Origin: Ureibacillus thermophilus
GTDB lineage: Bacteria > Bacillota > Bacilli > Bacillales_A > Planococcaceae
DNA: 64,000 nt
NCBI RefSeq assembly: GCF_042657185.1
Contig: NZ_JBHSNN010000093.1
Direction: 5' to 3' (one strand)
Shown piece after piece: positions 32,481 through 40,804 of the stretch. The position numbers were made by a program, and so were the translations under genes. The notes beneath the pieces were generated by a model, which ran no database searches, was not told where the DNA came from, and saw only the letters and a program-made list of their open reading frames with translations. The first letter of the stretch is position 1. Each line of letters starts with the position of its first letter.

Positions 32481-34202
32481 ATGATTTCAGTATTTAAACC
32501 AAGAGCCCATTTGGATGATTTATTGAAGCGCGGAACAGATATTGAAGCTTCCGGCCGCTTTTTAAAAACGCTTCAATATAATCATTTTACCAAAAATGAT
32601 CAGGAAAATTTAAAAGAAATCTATAATAAAATAGAAAACTTTATACCGACTATGAGCAACATTTTCCATCATTATCTGGAAGAAATTTCGCCGATAGAGC
32701 AAAATCCATTTTCAAAGGATGACATCGATCAATATTTGCAGCGCTTTTTCCAATCTGAACGAAACAATGAATATGTCGAGAACACTATAGCATTTTTCCA
32801 GTTATTTCGAATACATAAATTTGAGACAGGTAAATTAATCGTATTATTTAATCAATTTGCTTTTTATATTAGCACCCACATTTTATATAACTTCGGTCTG
32901 AAACCTAAAAAAGCTTTTGAATATTTGCGCTCATTAAACGCTGCGATGAATGTGGACCAAGAACTGCTTGTCGAAGTGCTGACAGAGAGCATGATCGAAA
33001 ATGTCATTACAGAAATTTCTTCGCTCATTGAAACAAACACTAAAATTATGTTTATGAAAGATTTAATACATAGCGTCGACCGACAAACGGTAGAAATTCA
33101 AAATTCTACATCAGCGACCGAAGAAATTTCAGCTTCCATCGGCGAGGTAGCCCGTTCTTCATCCGAAATTTCTGAAAAAACGACTCAATCTGTGAGCAAT
33201 ATCACCAACGGGAAAAATACCATTGAAAAAGCATTAAATGATATTTTCGAAACCGATGAAACGTTCCAAGAAATTGTGAAATCTTTCTATGATTTGCAAA
33301 ATTATGTGAATGAAATTGAAAACATCGTAACGCTCATTAATGAAATTGCCGATCAAACGAATTTGCTTGCACTAAACGCATCCATTGAAGCAGCCCGTGC
33401 AGGCGAACACGGAAAAGGTTTCTCCGTCGTAGCCCAAGAAGTTCGCAAACTGGCAGAAGGAACAGTCAATGCTCTAAATAATGTAATCCAAAATGTGAAC
33501 GCTTTAAAAGATTATTCCAATACTGTTTCCCTTTCCATCACGGAAGCTTCTCAAAAAATTAAGGAAGCTACAACAGAAGCAAAACAGTCACTGCCTTTAT
33601 TAAACCAAATTGTCACGGCCATTGAAAGTATTCAGGATGATGTCGCCAATACGGCTGCTATTACAGAAGAGCAGGCTGCTGCGGTGGATGAAATTACGCA
33701 ACGTATGACACAGATGAGCAATCTACAAGAACAAATTCATCAATTAAGTAAACAAACATCCGAAAGCGTCTATGAACTAAGTAAAGAAATGACTCGCTTC
33801 CGAAACGATGTGGTGGAAAACAATCCTGTTCAATTATCAAATACAGCACTTCTGCAATTGTCAAAAACCGACCATTTATTATGGAAATGGCGAGTTTACA
33901 ACATGTTATTAGGAGTGGAAACATTATCTCCTGATGAAGTATCTTCTCATAAAGATTGCCGTTTAGGAAAATGGTATTATTCAGAAACAACCCAAGCACA
34001 GTTTAAAGATGTACAATCCTTTAAAGAGTTAGATCATTATCATGAACTTGTGCATATAGCAGCTAAAAATGCTGTCATTGAATTAACGAAAGGCAATACT
34101 CATAAAGCTGAATTCCATTTATCAGAAATCGAGAAAGCATCCGATAAAGTAATTTACTATTTAAACGATTTAATTCATATGTTAAAAACTTTACGAAAGT
34201 AA
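32481..34202 (+). CDS. Globin-coupled chemoreceptor (HemAT-like) with a C-terminal CZB domain
   Basis: A 573-residue soluble receptor with three parts. Residues about 1-185 resemble the protoglobin sensor of HemAT. H112 in LFRIHKFETG is the likely proximal haem ligand. Residues 190-440 are the MCP signalling coiled coil, with tip EAARAGEHGKGFSVVAQEV (303-321). Residues 455-573 are a CZB chemoreceptor zinc-binding domain: H465 (TDHLLWKWR), C493 in HKDCRLGKWYY, and H521/H525 in HYHELVH. HemAT senses oxygen. CZB domains sense zinc or hypochlorous acid in other receptors. There are no membrane helices. It is 23 nt upstream of an acylphosphatase-like gene. Confidence 0.87.
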   Translation: MISVFKPRAHLDDLLKRGTDIEASGRFLKTLQYNHFTKNDQENLKEIYNKIENFIPTMSNIFHHYLEEISPIEQNPFSKDDIDQYLQRFFQSERNNEYVENTIAFFQLFRIHKFETGKLIVLFNQFAFYISTHILYNFGLKPKKAFEYLRSLNAAMNVDQELLVEVLTESMIENVITEISSLIETNTKIMFMKDLIHSVDRQTVEIQNSTSATEEISASIGEVARSSSEISEKTTQSVSNITNGKNTIEKALNDIFETDETFQEIVKSFYDLQNYVNEIENIVTLINEIADQTNLLALNASIEAARAGEHGKGFSVVAQEVRKLAEGTVNALNNVIQNVNALKDYSNTVSLSITEASQKIKEATTEAKQSLPLLNQIVTAIESIQDDVANTAAITEEQAAAVDEITQRMTQMSNLQEQIHQLSKQTSESVYELSKEMTRFRNDVVENNPVQLSNTALLQLSKTDHLLWKWRVYNMLLGVETLSPDEVSSHKDCRLGKWYYSETTQAQFKDVQSFKELDHYHELVHIAAKNAVIELTKGNTHKAEFHLSEIEKASDKVIYYLNDLIHMLKTLRK

Positions 34203-34225
34203 TAATTCTAATATAGGTGGAATCG

Positions 34226-34510
34226 ATGGCAAAAAGAGTGCGCATCCTTTGTAATGGTTACCTAAATAATGAAATTAGTCTCCGTTTTTTCATTAAACAA
34301 AAAGCGCAGACATTAGGATTGAAGGGATATTGCAGAATCAACGAAAACAACCTTCTTGAAATCGAAGTGGAAGGAAAAGAAATTTCAATTGATGAATTTG
34401 TTCGTTTTGTGCAAAAAGGAACAAGGGATGAAAAGGCATCTAATTTATTTTCCATTGAAATGTTTGACCATTTTAAAGGTTATGAGAAAATGGAAATTGA
34501 TATTGTTTAA
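34226..34510 (+). CDS. Acylphosphatase-like protein
   Basis: A 94-residue protein with the acylphosphatase fold pattern: a first strand RVRILCNGYLN, helix RFFIKQKAQTLGLKGY, then LLEIEVEGKEISIDEFVRFVQ. Acylphosphatases hydrolyse carboxyl-phosphates. The catalytic Arg seems present as R20, but the phosphate loop GRVQGVGF is replaced by NGYLNNEISLR, and the catalytic Asn of the RN-x-xDG motif is shifted (CRINENN). Activity is therefore uncertain. The ATG at 34226 follows AGGTGG. It is probably cotranscribed with the chemoreceptor upstream. Confidence 0.7.
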   Translation: MAKRVRILCNGYLNNEISLRFFIKQKAQTLGLKGYCRINENNLLEIEVEGKEISIDEFVRFVQKGTRDEKASNLFSIEMFDHFKGYEKMEIDIV

Positions 34511-34567
34511 ATGGCGGCGTCTGGAAAGCCAATTTGAGGCGCTATCTTTGAGGTTGTCTATATAAGA

Positions 34568-34612
34568 GAGGATGTCCTGAAAGTTTTATGCTTTTAGGAC
34601 ATCCTCATTTTC
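34568..34612 (+). terminator. Terminator after the acylphosphatase-like gene
   Basis: GAGGATGTCCTGAAAG and CTTTTAGGACATCCTC form a 16-bp stem (one mismatch), followed by ATTTTCAT. The design, including TGAAAG and the loop, matches the hairpin at 11873-11911. Confidence 0.8.
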
Positions 34613-34716
34613 ATATTTGAAAAGTATGATAAAAGTTGTATGATGAAATTAATCCGTTTTGAAACTTTTCCCCTCCACCATACGTAATTATACTAAGAAC
34701 GCAAGGAGGTCAGTTT

Positions 34717-35367
34717 ATGCTGGGGTTAACGAATTTTTTAGTGCGCCATTTATTAAATTTTTTATTTACCATCATTTCAGTCGTATTATTAGATTATTTT
34801 GATATAGTCGACGGATGGTTTTCAATTATTGCAGCCATATTGATATATATAATCAGCAATGTCAGCATCAAAAACGTTCAAAAATATAAAAAATCAAAAG
34901 CATTTGGCCTGACTCGCTCAGAATATTCTTTAATTGAATCGCAAATAAAGCAGGCTAGAAGTCATATCAATTCATTAACTCAACAATATATTCGGGTGCG
35001 TTCCATCCGATCCTTTAAATTGATTAATGAAATGACGAAATTATCAAGACGAATTGTGAATATCGTTCAAGCAAATCCGCAAAAATTTTACACAGTAGAA
35101 GAATTTTTTTATTCCCATCTGCCATCAGCAGTGCAACTTAGCAAAAATTATACAATGCTCGTGCAACAGCAAATCAAAGATAGAGATGTGAACCTCGCCC
35201 TAGAAGAAGCGCGGAAAGCCATGAAAAGCTTGCAAGACACAATGGAAGAGGATTTAAAAGCTGCTCTTAGTGCGGATATTGAGAATTTAAAGTTAGAGTT
35301 GGATTATGTCAAAATGGAAAGAGAAAAGAAACAGCAGCAAATTGAATTTCGGAGGGAAGACCAATGA
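34717..35367 (+). CDS. xpaC: XpaC-like membrane protein
   Basis: A 216-residue protein: two N-terminal membrane helices (about 7-27 and 33-50), then a long cytosolic helical region ending in a coiled coil (KLELDYVKMEREKKQQQIEF). It resembles B. subtilis XpaC, described as affecting 5-bromo-4-chloroindolyl phosphate hydrolysis, an indirect phenotype with no known biochemical function. The next gene, telA-like, overlaps by four bases (ATGA), the same pairing as xpaC-yaaN in B. subtilis. AAGGAGGT precedes the ATG. Confidence 0.8.
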   Translation: MLGLTNFLVRHLLNFLFTIISVVLLDYFDIVDGWFSIIAAILIYIISNVSIKNVQKYKKSKAFGLTRSEYSLIESQIKQARSHINSLTQQYIRVRSIRSFKLINEMTKLSRRIVNIVQANPQKFYTVEEFFYSHLPSAVQLSKNYTMLVQQQIKDRDVNLALEEARKAMKSLQDTMEEDLKAALSADIENLKLELDYVKMEREKKQQQIEFRREDQ

Positions 35368-36422
35368 ACTTGAAAAAGAGCTCACAATCATCTTTAGAAG
35401 CCATTTCAAATAATGATGGGAGCTCTTTTTCTTTAAGGGATGCAAATATCTTCCCTACCCTCACGCAAGAAGAGCAGTCTAAAGCATTATATTTAGCAAG
35501 CCAATTGGATATTACTCGATATGAAACGATCCTTCGTTTTGGAGAAGAGGTTCAAAATTCTTTAAAACATTTTACCCATCAATTATTAACAGAAGTGCAA
35601 AGGAGCGATACGTCACCGATTCGTGAAATTTTATCCCAGTTGATTGAACAATTAGATTCCATTCATTTAGATGATTTTAAAGTCCAAGCAAAAGGCTTGT
35701 TCGGCAAATTATTTAAGCGGAAACAACCGATTCAACAACTGGTTTCCCAATATCATCGTTTAAGTGTGCAAATCGACCGTTTAACCGTTCATTTAAGGCG
35801 AGCGCAGAAAAATTTATTATCTGATAATGAAATGTTAAATAAAGTCTATGAAAAAAATGAAGAATTTTTTCAACACATTCATTTACATATCGCGGCCTTA
35901 GAAATGAAAAAACTGGATGTTTTAAAGGAAATCCAGCGATTAGAAAAAGGGGGCGACTTGAACAACCCGTTATTGGAACAGAAATTAGCCGATATGCGGA
36001 ATGCAGTGGAATGGTTAGACCGGCGCATGTATGACTTGCAATTATCAAGGGAAATTTCGTTGCAAACAGCTCCTCAAATTCGGATGATTCAATCAACGAA
36101 CGAAATGCTCATTGAAAAAATCCAATCTTCCGTTTTATCGACCATCCCGTTATGGCAATCACAAATTTCCATGCTCGTCAACCTCAATCGCCAACATCGG
36201 GCTAATGAAACTACGAAACGTCTGGCCAATGCTTCTGAAAAAATGGCTGAAACTATTAACAATGCCGAACATGCTGACTTGGAACAATTAAAAGAAACTC
36301 AATACCAACTCATTGAATCAATTGAAGAAACATTAAAAATCCAAAAAGATCAAAACGAAAAACAGCAAGTGTTTGAAAAAACCATTCATGCAATCGAAAA
36401 AAATAAAGAGGTTGGGACATAA
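35364..36422 (+). CDS. TelA-family (toxic anion resistance) protein
   Basis: A 352-residue soluble, nearly all-helical protein of the TelA/YaaN family: KLFKRKQPIQQLVSQYHRLS, NEEFFQHIHLHIAALEMKK, MRNAVEWLDRRMYDLQLSR and the conserved TAPQIRMIQSTNEMLIEKIQ. TelA-like proteins were first linked to tellurite and other anion or envelope stress, and the mechanism is unknown. The start overlaps the xpaC stop (ATGA), with GGAGGG upstream. The last codons (EVGT and stop) are supplied by the left end of the dispersed repeat beginning at 36408, so the native C-terminus has probably been altered. Confidence 0.83.
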   Translation: MNLKKSSQSSLEAISNNDGSSFSLRDANIFPTLTQEEQSKALYLASQLDITRYETILRFGEEVQNSLKHFTHQLLTEVQRSDTSPIREILSQLIEQLDSIHLDDFKVQAKGLFGKLFKRKQPIQQLVSQYHRLSVQIDRLTVHLRRAQKNLLSDNEMLNKVYEKNEEFFQHIHLHIAALEMKKLDVLKEIQRLEKGGDLNNPLLEQKLADMRNAVEWLDRRMYDLQLSREISLQTAPQIRMIQSTNEMLIEKIQSSVLSTIPLWQSQISMLVNLNRQHRANETTKRLANASEKMAETINNAEHADLEQLKETQYQLIESIEETLKIQKDQNEKQQVFEKTIHAIEKNKEVGT

Positions 36423-36725
36423 ACAAAAAATGAAAGGGGCAGTTGAAAGAGTTTTGATAAAAAATTGAACTAACGAAAAATTGATTGAAGTGACGGGGCG
36501 AGTTTCTGTCGCGCACGCTTAGTCGCAAAGCGGAGCAAGCTCAAGGAAGTAAATTCAAAGCTTTCCTGCAACAATCCCTCTCGAGACCACGAGGAGCGAA
36601 GGAATGACTCAGAGGAGGGCCCGCGGAAAGCGTCCCCGGAACGGAAATCAATTTTAATAACATATCAAAAAAACATCATTTTCTCCTTGGAGAAAATGAT
36701 GTTTTTTTAGATTTGTCCCAGCCTC
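36408..36725 (+). repeat. Dispersed MITE-like repeat, copy 1
   Basis: A 318-bp element with near-inverted ends (GAGGTTGGGACATAAAC at left, ATTTGTCCCAGCCTC at right). The inside has GGGCCCGCGGAAAGCGTCCC and GGAACGGAAATCAA, then a perfect 20-bp hairpin (36667-36708: AACATCATTTTCTCC/GGAGAAAATGATGTT with T tracts on both strands). It is the longest copy, with a divergent centre. It lies between convergent genes and its hairpin is a strong two-way terminator. Other copies are at 48037-48305 and, inverted, 55454-55727. Confidence 0.88.
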
Positions 36726-36732
36726 GATTTTT

Positions 36733-36930
36733 TTATTCAAAATACTCTTTATAATATCCGCCCACTTTACCAGTGTTATCAATAATGAAAATAAATTCTT
36801 CTGTTTCATTTTTTACTTCATATTCTTTTCCAACCGTTAACACATTGGATACTAAATATTTTTTGGCATTTGTATTCACACATTTGACTTTACGGATGGT
36901 AGGTGCATCCTTCCATTTCAGATTTAGCAT
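36733..36930 (-). CDS. DUF6501-type small protein
   Basis: A 65-residue protein MLNLKWKDAPTIRKVKCVNTN...GKVGGYYKEYFE, which matches my memory of the DUF6501 family of small Bacillales proteins of unknown function. It has a beta-rich pattern, one cysteine and no membrane segment. The start at 36930 gives correct spacing from GAGAGGG. The ATGs at 36936 and 36969 are too close or lack a site. The gene is framed by MITE-like repeat sequence: a full element on the 3' side and a solo repeat end (37009-37024) on the 5' side. Confidence 0.7.
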   Translation of the reverse strand: MLNLKWKDAPTIRKVKCVNTNAKKYLVSNVLTVGKEYEVKNETEEFIFIIDNTGKVGGYYKEYFE

Positions 36931-37008
36931 ACTCATACCCTCTCTTTTCTTTAATCTATCGTCTATCATTATAACATCAAATTCTAGAGTTTATACATAA
37001 AAGATTTC

Positions 37009-37024
37009 AAATTTGTCCCAGCCT
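37009..37024 (+). repeat. Solo end of the MITE-like repeat
   Basis: AAATTTGTCCCAGCCT is identical to the right end of copy 1 (36711-36724) but is not attached to an element. It is either a relic of an excised or decayed copy, or a target-like site. Confidence 0.55.
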
Positions 37025-37221
37025 GAAGATACCGATTCTCCATTTTCCCCTAAAATTTGATAATGAGGACAGCTGTCTAACACACTTCTGTGTAATTTAC
37101 ATATAATAGGAATAAACCGATCTGCTTTTCCAAAATTATGTATAAAAATGGATTAGTGGAAAAAACTATAGAGTACACCATCCCTAAGCTATTTATAACT
37201 CTTTTCGAAAAGGTGATGACG

Positions 37222-37980
37222 ATGCTAAACTACTTGGATGTCGGCAAAGGCGAGGAAATTGTCTTTATTCATGGATTGGGCAATCGCATCCAGGCTTGGG
37301 CTCCGCAGCTGGAACTGACAACGCGATATCGTCTCATTATGATTGAATTAAGGGGACATGGTTACTCTCCGGAAAAAGAAAATATTCAAGTGGAATACTT
37401 TGCAAAAGATATTATTGAAGTATTGGATTATTTAAACATTGAAAAAGCGCATTTTGTCGGCCTTTCTCTCGGTGGTATTGTTGCATTAGAAATATGTAAG
37501 CGTTTTAAAAAACGTGTGAAATCGCTTATTTTATGTAATACTACTTATTATATACCAACATTGTTTGGAAATTTAACCCTTGAAAAAACAAAACGATTTT
37601 TGAAAAGAAATACGATCGACCAATTAAATGAACGTCTTATCAATAAATGTTTATACAATCCAAAAGAGAAAAAAGTGTATGAATTAGCGAAAGATGCCTT
37701 TTATATACGGGAAGATACTTACTTTAAGTCCATTCAATCAGCTTTAGGAAGAAATTACTTTTATGATTTATTCTCCATTGACGTTCCAACACTGATCATC
37801 GGTTCTTTAGAAGATAAGGTAGTGCCGATTCAAAACGCCTATCTGATGCACTACATGATTAAATCTTCCAACTTGATTATTTTTGAAAATGCAGGACACT
37901 TATCAAATATTGAAAAACCTGAACTATTTAATTCAGCTATCTCCAGCCATATTCAGGAATATCAAAATAAAGTAAGTTAA
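37222..37980 (+). CDS. Alpha/beta-fold hydrolase
   Basis: A 252-residue serine hydrolase. The oxyanion motif is HGLGN (17-21), the nucleophile Ser82 is in VGLSLGG, the acid is Asp198 in GSLEDKVVP, and His226 is in NAGHLSN. The length, and RGHGYS after the third strand, match the esterase/3-oxoadipate enol-lactonase-like branch, but no aromatic-degradation genes lie nearby, so the substrate is unknown. The ATG at 37222 is placed by AAAGGTG. The 84 upstream in-frame bases lack a ribosome site. It is monocistronic. Confidence 0.8.
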   Translation: MLNYLDVGKGEEIVFIHGLGNRIQAWAPQLELTTRYRLIMIELRGHGYSPEKENIQVEYFAKDIIEVLDYLNIEKAHFVGLSLGGIVALEICKRFKKRVKSLILCNTTYYIPTLFGNLTLEKTKRFLKRNTIDQLNERLINKCLYNPKEKKVYELAKDAFYIREDTYFKSIQSALGRNYFYDLFSIDVPTLIIGSLEDKVVPIQNAYLMHYMIKSSNLIIFENAGHLSNIEKPELFNSAISSHIQEYQNKVS

Positions 37981-38015
37981 AAAGGACCGTTTCCTGAAAA
38001 TGAAAACGGTCCTTT
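37981..38015. terminator. Bidirectional terminator
   Basis: AAAGGACCGTTT (37981-37992) and AAACGGTCCTTT (38004-38015) pair perfectly, with T-rich flanks on both strands. It ends the hydrolase gene (+) and the lysine ABC operon (-). Confidence 0.92.
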
Positions 38016-38019
38016 ATAA

Positions 38020-38757
38020 TTATTTATTTAAAGTACGTCTTAAAAACTCTCTTGTTCTTTCATGTTTTGGATTGACAAGCACTTGTTCAGGCGGTCCTTC
38101 CTCCACAATGACTCCTTTGTCCATAAAGACCACGCGATCGGAAACTTCCCTTGCAAATTCCATTTCATGAGTCACAATGAGCATTGTGTTCCCAGCATTG
38201 GCAAGATCCCGCATTACTTTCAACACTTCCCCTACCATTTCCGGGTCAAGGGCGGAAGTTGGTTCGTCAAACAACATCACTTCCGGATCCATGGCTAGCG
38301 CTCTTGCGATGGCTACCCGCTGTTTTTGTCCACCGGAAAGCTGGCGAGGTCTTGCATGTTTAAATTTGTCCATTCCAACAACGGTTAAATATTTCATGGC
38401 ATTTTTTATAGCCTCTTCTTTTGAACGTTTCAGAACTTTGATTTGACCAATAGTACAGTTTCCTAGCACATCTAAGTTATTGAATAAATTAAACTGTTGA
38501 AACACCATACCCAAATGAGTGCGGTATTGTTTTCTGTCATGTTTTTCATCCAAAATATTTTGGCCATTAAAAATAATTTCCCCAGCTGTTGGAATTTCCA
38601 GCAAGTTGATGCATCGCAATAATGTGGATTTTCCTGAACCGGAAGAACCGATTAATGTCACCACTTCCCCTTTTTTTACTTGGAAGTTCACATCTTTTAA
38701 TACTTCATGGTTGCCGAATCTTTTATTTAAATGCCGTATATCGATGACTATTGACAT
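38020..38757 (-). CDS. Amino-acid ABC transporter ATP-binding protein (predicted lysine)
   Basis: The cytosolic ATPase of a polar-amino-acid ABC importer. It has 245 residues. Walker A is GSSGSGKST, the Q-loop is MVFQQFNLFNNL, the signature is LSGGQKQRVAIARALAM, and Walker B is VMLFDEPTSALDPE, with H-loop THE. It is the third gene of the riboswitch-controlled operon, 3 nt after the permease stop, with its ribosome site inside the permease end. Family sequence alone does not separate glutamine, arginine or lysine systems. The L-box leader upstream indicates lysine. Confidence 0.92.
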   Translation of the reverse strand: MSIVIDIRHLNKRFGNHEVLKDVNFQVKKGEVVTLIGSSGSGKSTLLRCINLLEIPTAGEIIFNGQNILDEKHDRKQYRTHLGMVFQQFNLFNNLDVLGNCTIGQIKVLKRSKEEAIKNAMKYLTVVGMDKFKHARPRQLSGGQKQRVAIARALAMDPEVMLFDEPTSALDPEMVGEVLKVMRDLANAGNTMLIVTHEMEFAREVSDRVVFMDKGVIVEEGPPEQVLVNPKHERTREFLRRTLNK

Positions 38758-38760
38758 TCG

Positions 38761-39507
38761 CTACTCACCACCTAATTTTGGCTTGTTGCCTGTTACAAGC
38801 TCAACGCGATATGAATCTGAACCGTCCATTTTCTTTTCAAACCATAACAATATACGCGTTACAGTAAACGTCATAATAAAGTACAATACGCAGGCAATCA
38901 AGAAAGCTTCCGCATAACGATATGTACTTCCCGCAACTGAGTTTGTCGTAAAGAACAATTCCACAACACTGATAACACTTAATACAGAAGAGTCTTTAAT
39001 ATTCATAACAAGCTGGTTCCCAGTCGCAGGCAGAATATTGCGAGCTACTTGAGGAAGGATGATATAGAGCATTGTTTGAAAGTGGCTCATCCCAATGGCT
39101 TCACTGGCTTCAAATTGGCCTTTATCAATGGAGACAATACCACCGCGAACATATTCCGCCATATAAGCTCCCGTATTTAAACTAATGACGATTAAACCGG
39201 CAACGAAGCGGTTTAATTGAATATCAATGGCGTACAATCCGTAGAAAACAACCATAGCTTGTACCATCATTGGCGTTCCACGGAATAATTCCACATAACA
39301 AGTTAGTATAAAATTAATAATTTTTAATATAACAGTCTTAAAAGTTTTTTTTGGCATTGGAATGGTGTGCATAATCCCGATGAAAAAACCGATGATCGCT
39401 CCGAAAATGGTGCCGAGAATGGCAAGAATTAAAGCGATCCATGCACCACGTAAAAAGAGATCCCAGTTATTCAGGAAAATATTCCATACTGTTTCTAAGA
39501 AAGACAT
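38761..39507 (-). CDS. Amino-acid ABC transporter permease (predicted lysine)
   Basis: The membrane subunit of a HisMQ-type importer, 248 residues, about five helices (18-40, 62-80 and so on). The family motif ELFRGTPMMVQAMVVFYG and the EAA loop EASEAIGMSHFQTMLYIILPQ that docks on the ATPase are clear. There is a single permease gene, so it presumably forms a homodimer. AAGGAGA precedes the ATG. It is separated from the upstream binding-protein gene by 118 bp carrying a terminator-like hairpin. Confidence 0.92.
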   Translation of the reverse strand: MSFLETVWNIFLNNWDLFLRGAWIALILAILGTIFGAIIGFFIGIMHTIPMPKKTFKTVILKIINFILTCYVELFRGTPMMVQAMVVFYGLYAIDIQLNRFVAGLIVISLNTGAYMAEYVRGGIVSIDKGQFEASEAIGMSHFQTMLYIILPQVARNILPATGNQLVMNIKDSSVLSVISVVELFFTTNSVAGSTYRYAEAFLIACVLYFIMTFTVTRILLWFEKKMDGSDSYRVELVTGNKPKLGGE

Positions 39508-39578
39508 AAAGAAATCTCCTTGTTCATTGTTTAGTTTTGCTCATCATTGAAGTTTTAAGTAAAGGGTGGGAAATGGAA

Positions 39579-39618
39579 AAAGGTTGTCTTGTAAACTGAA
39601 AAACTCAAGACAACCTTT
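39579..39618 (-). terminator. Intercistronic hairpin between binding protein and permease
   Basis: AAAGGTTGTCTTG (39579-39591) and CAAGACAACCTTT (39606-39618) pair perfectly over 13 bp. On the minus strand a TTTTTCC tract follows. It lies inside the operon, so it likely acts as a partial terminator and 3' stabiliser that keeps binding-protein mRNA in excess. Confidence 0.75.
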
Positions 39619-39625
39619 CACCACA

Positions 39626-40483
39626 CTATTGTTGTGATGGTTGATTTTTAATAGCTTCTTCCATGATTTGTTGGCGTTCTTCTTCAGAAATTCCTGCTAA
39701 GATTTCATTTATTTTTTCTTTTAATTCAGAACCTTTTTTCAATCCTACCGCGATGGCCGTATCAGATTCATCTGCTTCAAAGCCGTCTTCTGGAACGATA
39801 TAAGTGAATCCTTCAATAGCAGCTTCTGCAGACATTCCTTCTGGGCGTTCAGAGATGTAAGCATCAATAGCTCCAGAAGATAATTGAATACGCATTTGAC
39901 CAAAGTCAGTAGCAGGTACTTGTTTTTGAACACCTGTCATTTGATCGATTACATTATAGTGAGTTGTCCCTTGTTGAGCAGTAACTTTTGCTCCTTTAAA
40001 ATCGTGGATGGATTTTGCATTAGCATATGGACCATCTTTTTTCACAACGATAACAAAGTCGCTTGTATAGTAGTTATCCGTAAAATCAATGACTTCCTTG
40101 CGTTCAGGTGTAGGAGACATACCAGCAATTACAAGGTCGATGGCTCCTGATTGAAGTGATGGAATCAATCCATCCCAATCTGTTTTCACAATTTCAAGTT
40201 TCATACCAAGTCCTTCGGCGATGCGTTTTGCAATTTGCACATCATAACCGTTTGCATATTCTTTCGAACCCGCAATTGGCACTGCACCGTTCGAATCATC
40301 TTTTTGAGACCAGTTAAATGGCGCATAAGCTGCTTCCATTCCTACGCGCAATACACCTTTAGAATCTGATGAAGTTTCTGAATCTTTTGAATCACCGCTG
40401 TTTGAATCATCGCTTGAGCCGCAAGCTGCAAGTACTAGAATGGTGATCATGGTTAAAAGCAACGTCCAAAGTTTCTTTTTCAT
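39626..40483 (-). CDS. Amino-acid ABC transporter substrate-binding lipoprotein (predicted lysine)
   Basis: A 285-residue lipoprotein. The signal MKKKLWTLLLTMITILVLAACG has lipobox LAAC, followed by a Ser/Asp-rich linker (SSDDSNSGDSKDSETSSDS) and an SBP_bac_3 domain: LRVGMEAAYAPFNW, NGYDVQIAKRIAEGLG, DLVIAGMSPTPERKEVIDFT, AQQGTTHYNVIDQM. It captures the amino acid outside the membrane. The ATG at 40483 follows AGGAGG. It is the first gene after the lysine riboswitch, which is the only sequence evidence for lysine specificity. Confidence 0.92.
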   Translation of the reverse strand: MKKKLWTLLLTMITILVLAACGSSDDSNSGDSKDSETSSDSKGVLRVGMEAAYAPFNWSQKDDSNGAVPIAGSKEYANGYDVQIAKRIAEGLGMKLEIVKTDWDGLIPSLQSGAIDLVIAGMSPTPERKEVIDFTDNYYTSDFVIVVKKDGPYANAKSIHDFKGAKVTAQQGTTHYNVIDQMTGVQKQVPATDFGQMRIQLSSGAIDAYISERPEGMSAEAAIEGFTYIVPEDGFEADESDTAIAVGLKKGSELKEKINEILAGISEEERQQIMEEAIKNQPSQQ

Positions 40484-40531
40484 AAGCTTCCTCCTAATTC
40501 CGTTTGTTATTTCGTTTAGCAGCATTGCAAA

Positions 40532-40563
40532 CAAAAAGCGACCTAAGAAGAACTTAAGGTCGC
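40532..40563 (-). terminator. Expression-platform terminator of the lysine riboswitch
   Basis: GCGACCTAAGAAG...TTAAGGTCGC (40538-40563) forms a tight stem, followed on the minus strand by TTTTTG, ahead of the first gene of the transporter operon. Confidence 0.85.
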
Positions 40564-40584
40564 ATCATTGTTAAACAAATACCC

Positions 40585-40782
40585 CTAGTTCCACTTTGGA
40601 TAGCTCACCTTACATATTTACTATGTAAGACAGTGCTGCAGTTATTCACTGCAACCCCAGCATAGTTGTTTGAGCAGGCAACTATGCTTCGGCGGTATTT
40701 CCTACTTTCCCATCTCATCGCTCGCTCAGCTAAATGAGAACCTAATAAATACCGCACCTCTATCCCCACAAAGTGAGGCTAG
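40585..40782 (-). promoter_or_regulatory. Lysine riboswitch (L box)
   Basis: Read on the minus strand, the leader has the L-box landmarks in order: GGATAGAGGTGCGG, GAGATGGGAAAGTAGG, GCCGAAGCATAG, CTATGCTGGGGTTGCAGTG, GCACTGTCTTACATAG, and GGTGAGCTATCC. The outer helix P1 is formed by CTAG...GGATAG at one end and CTATCC...CTAG at the other. Several internal stems (GCATAGTTG/CAACTATGC, CTTACATA/TATGTAAG) are perfect. A terminator follows. Lysine binding is expected to favour the terminator and shut off the lysine importer. Confidence 0.93.
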
Positions 40783-40804
40783 TAATTATTTAATTGTTAC
40801 AAAA

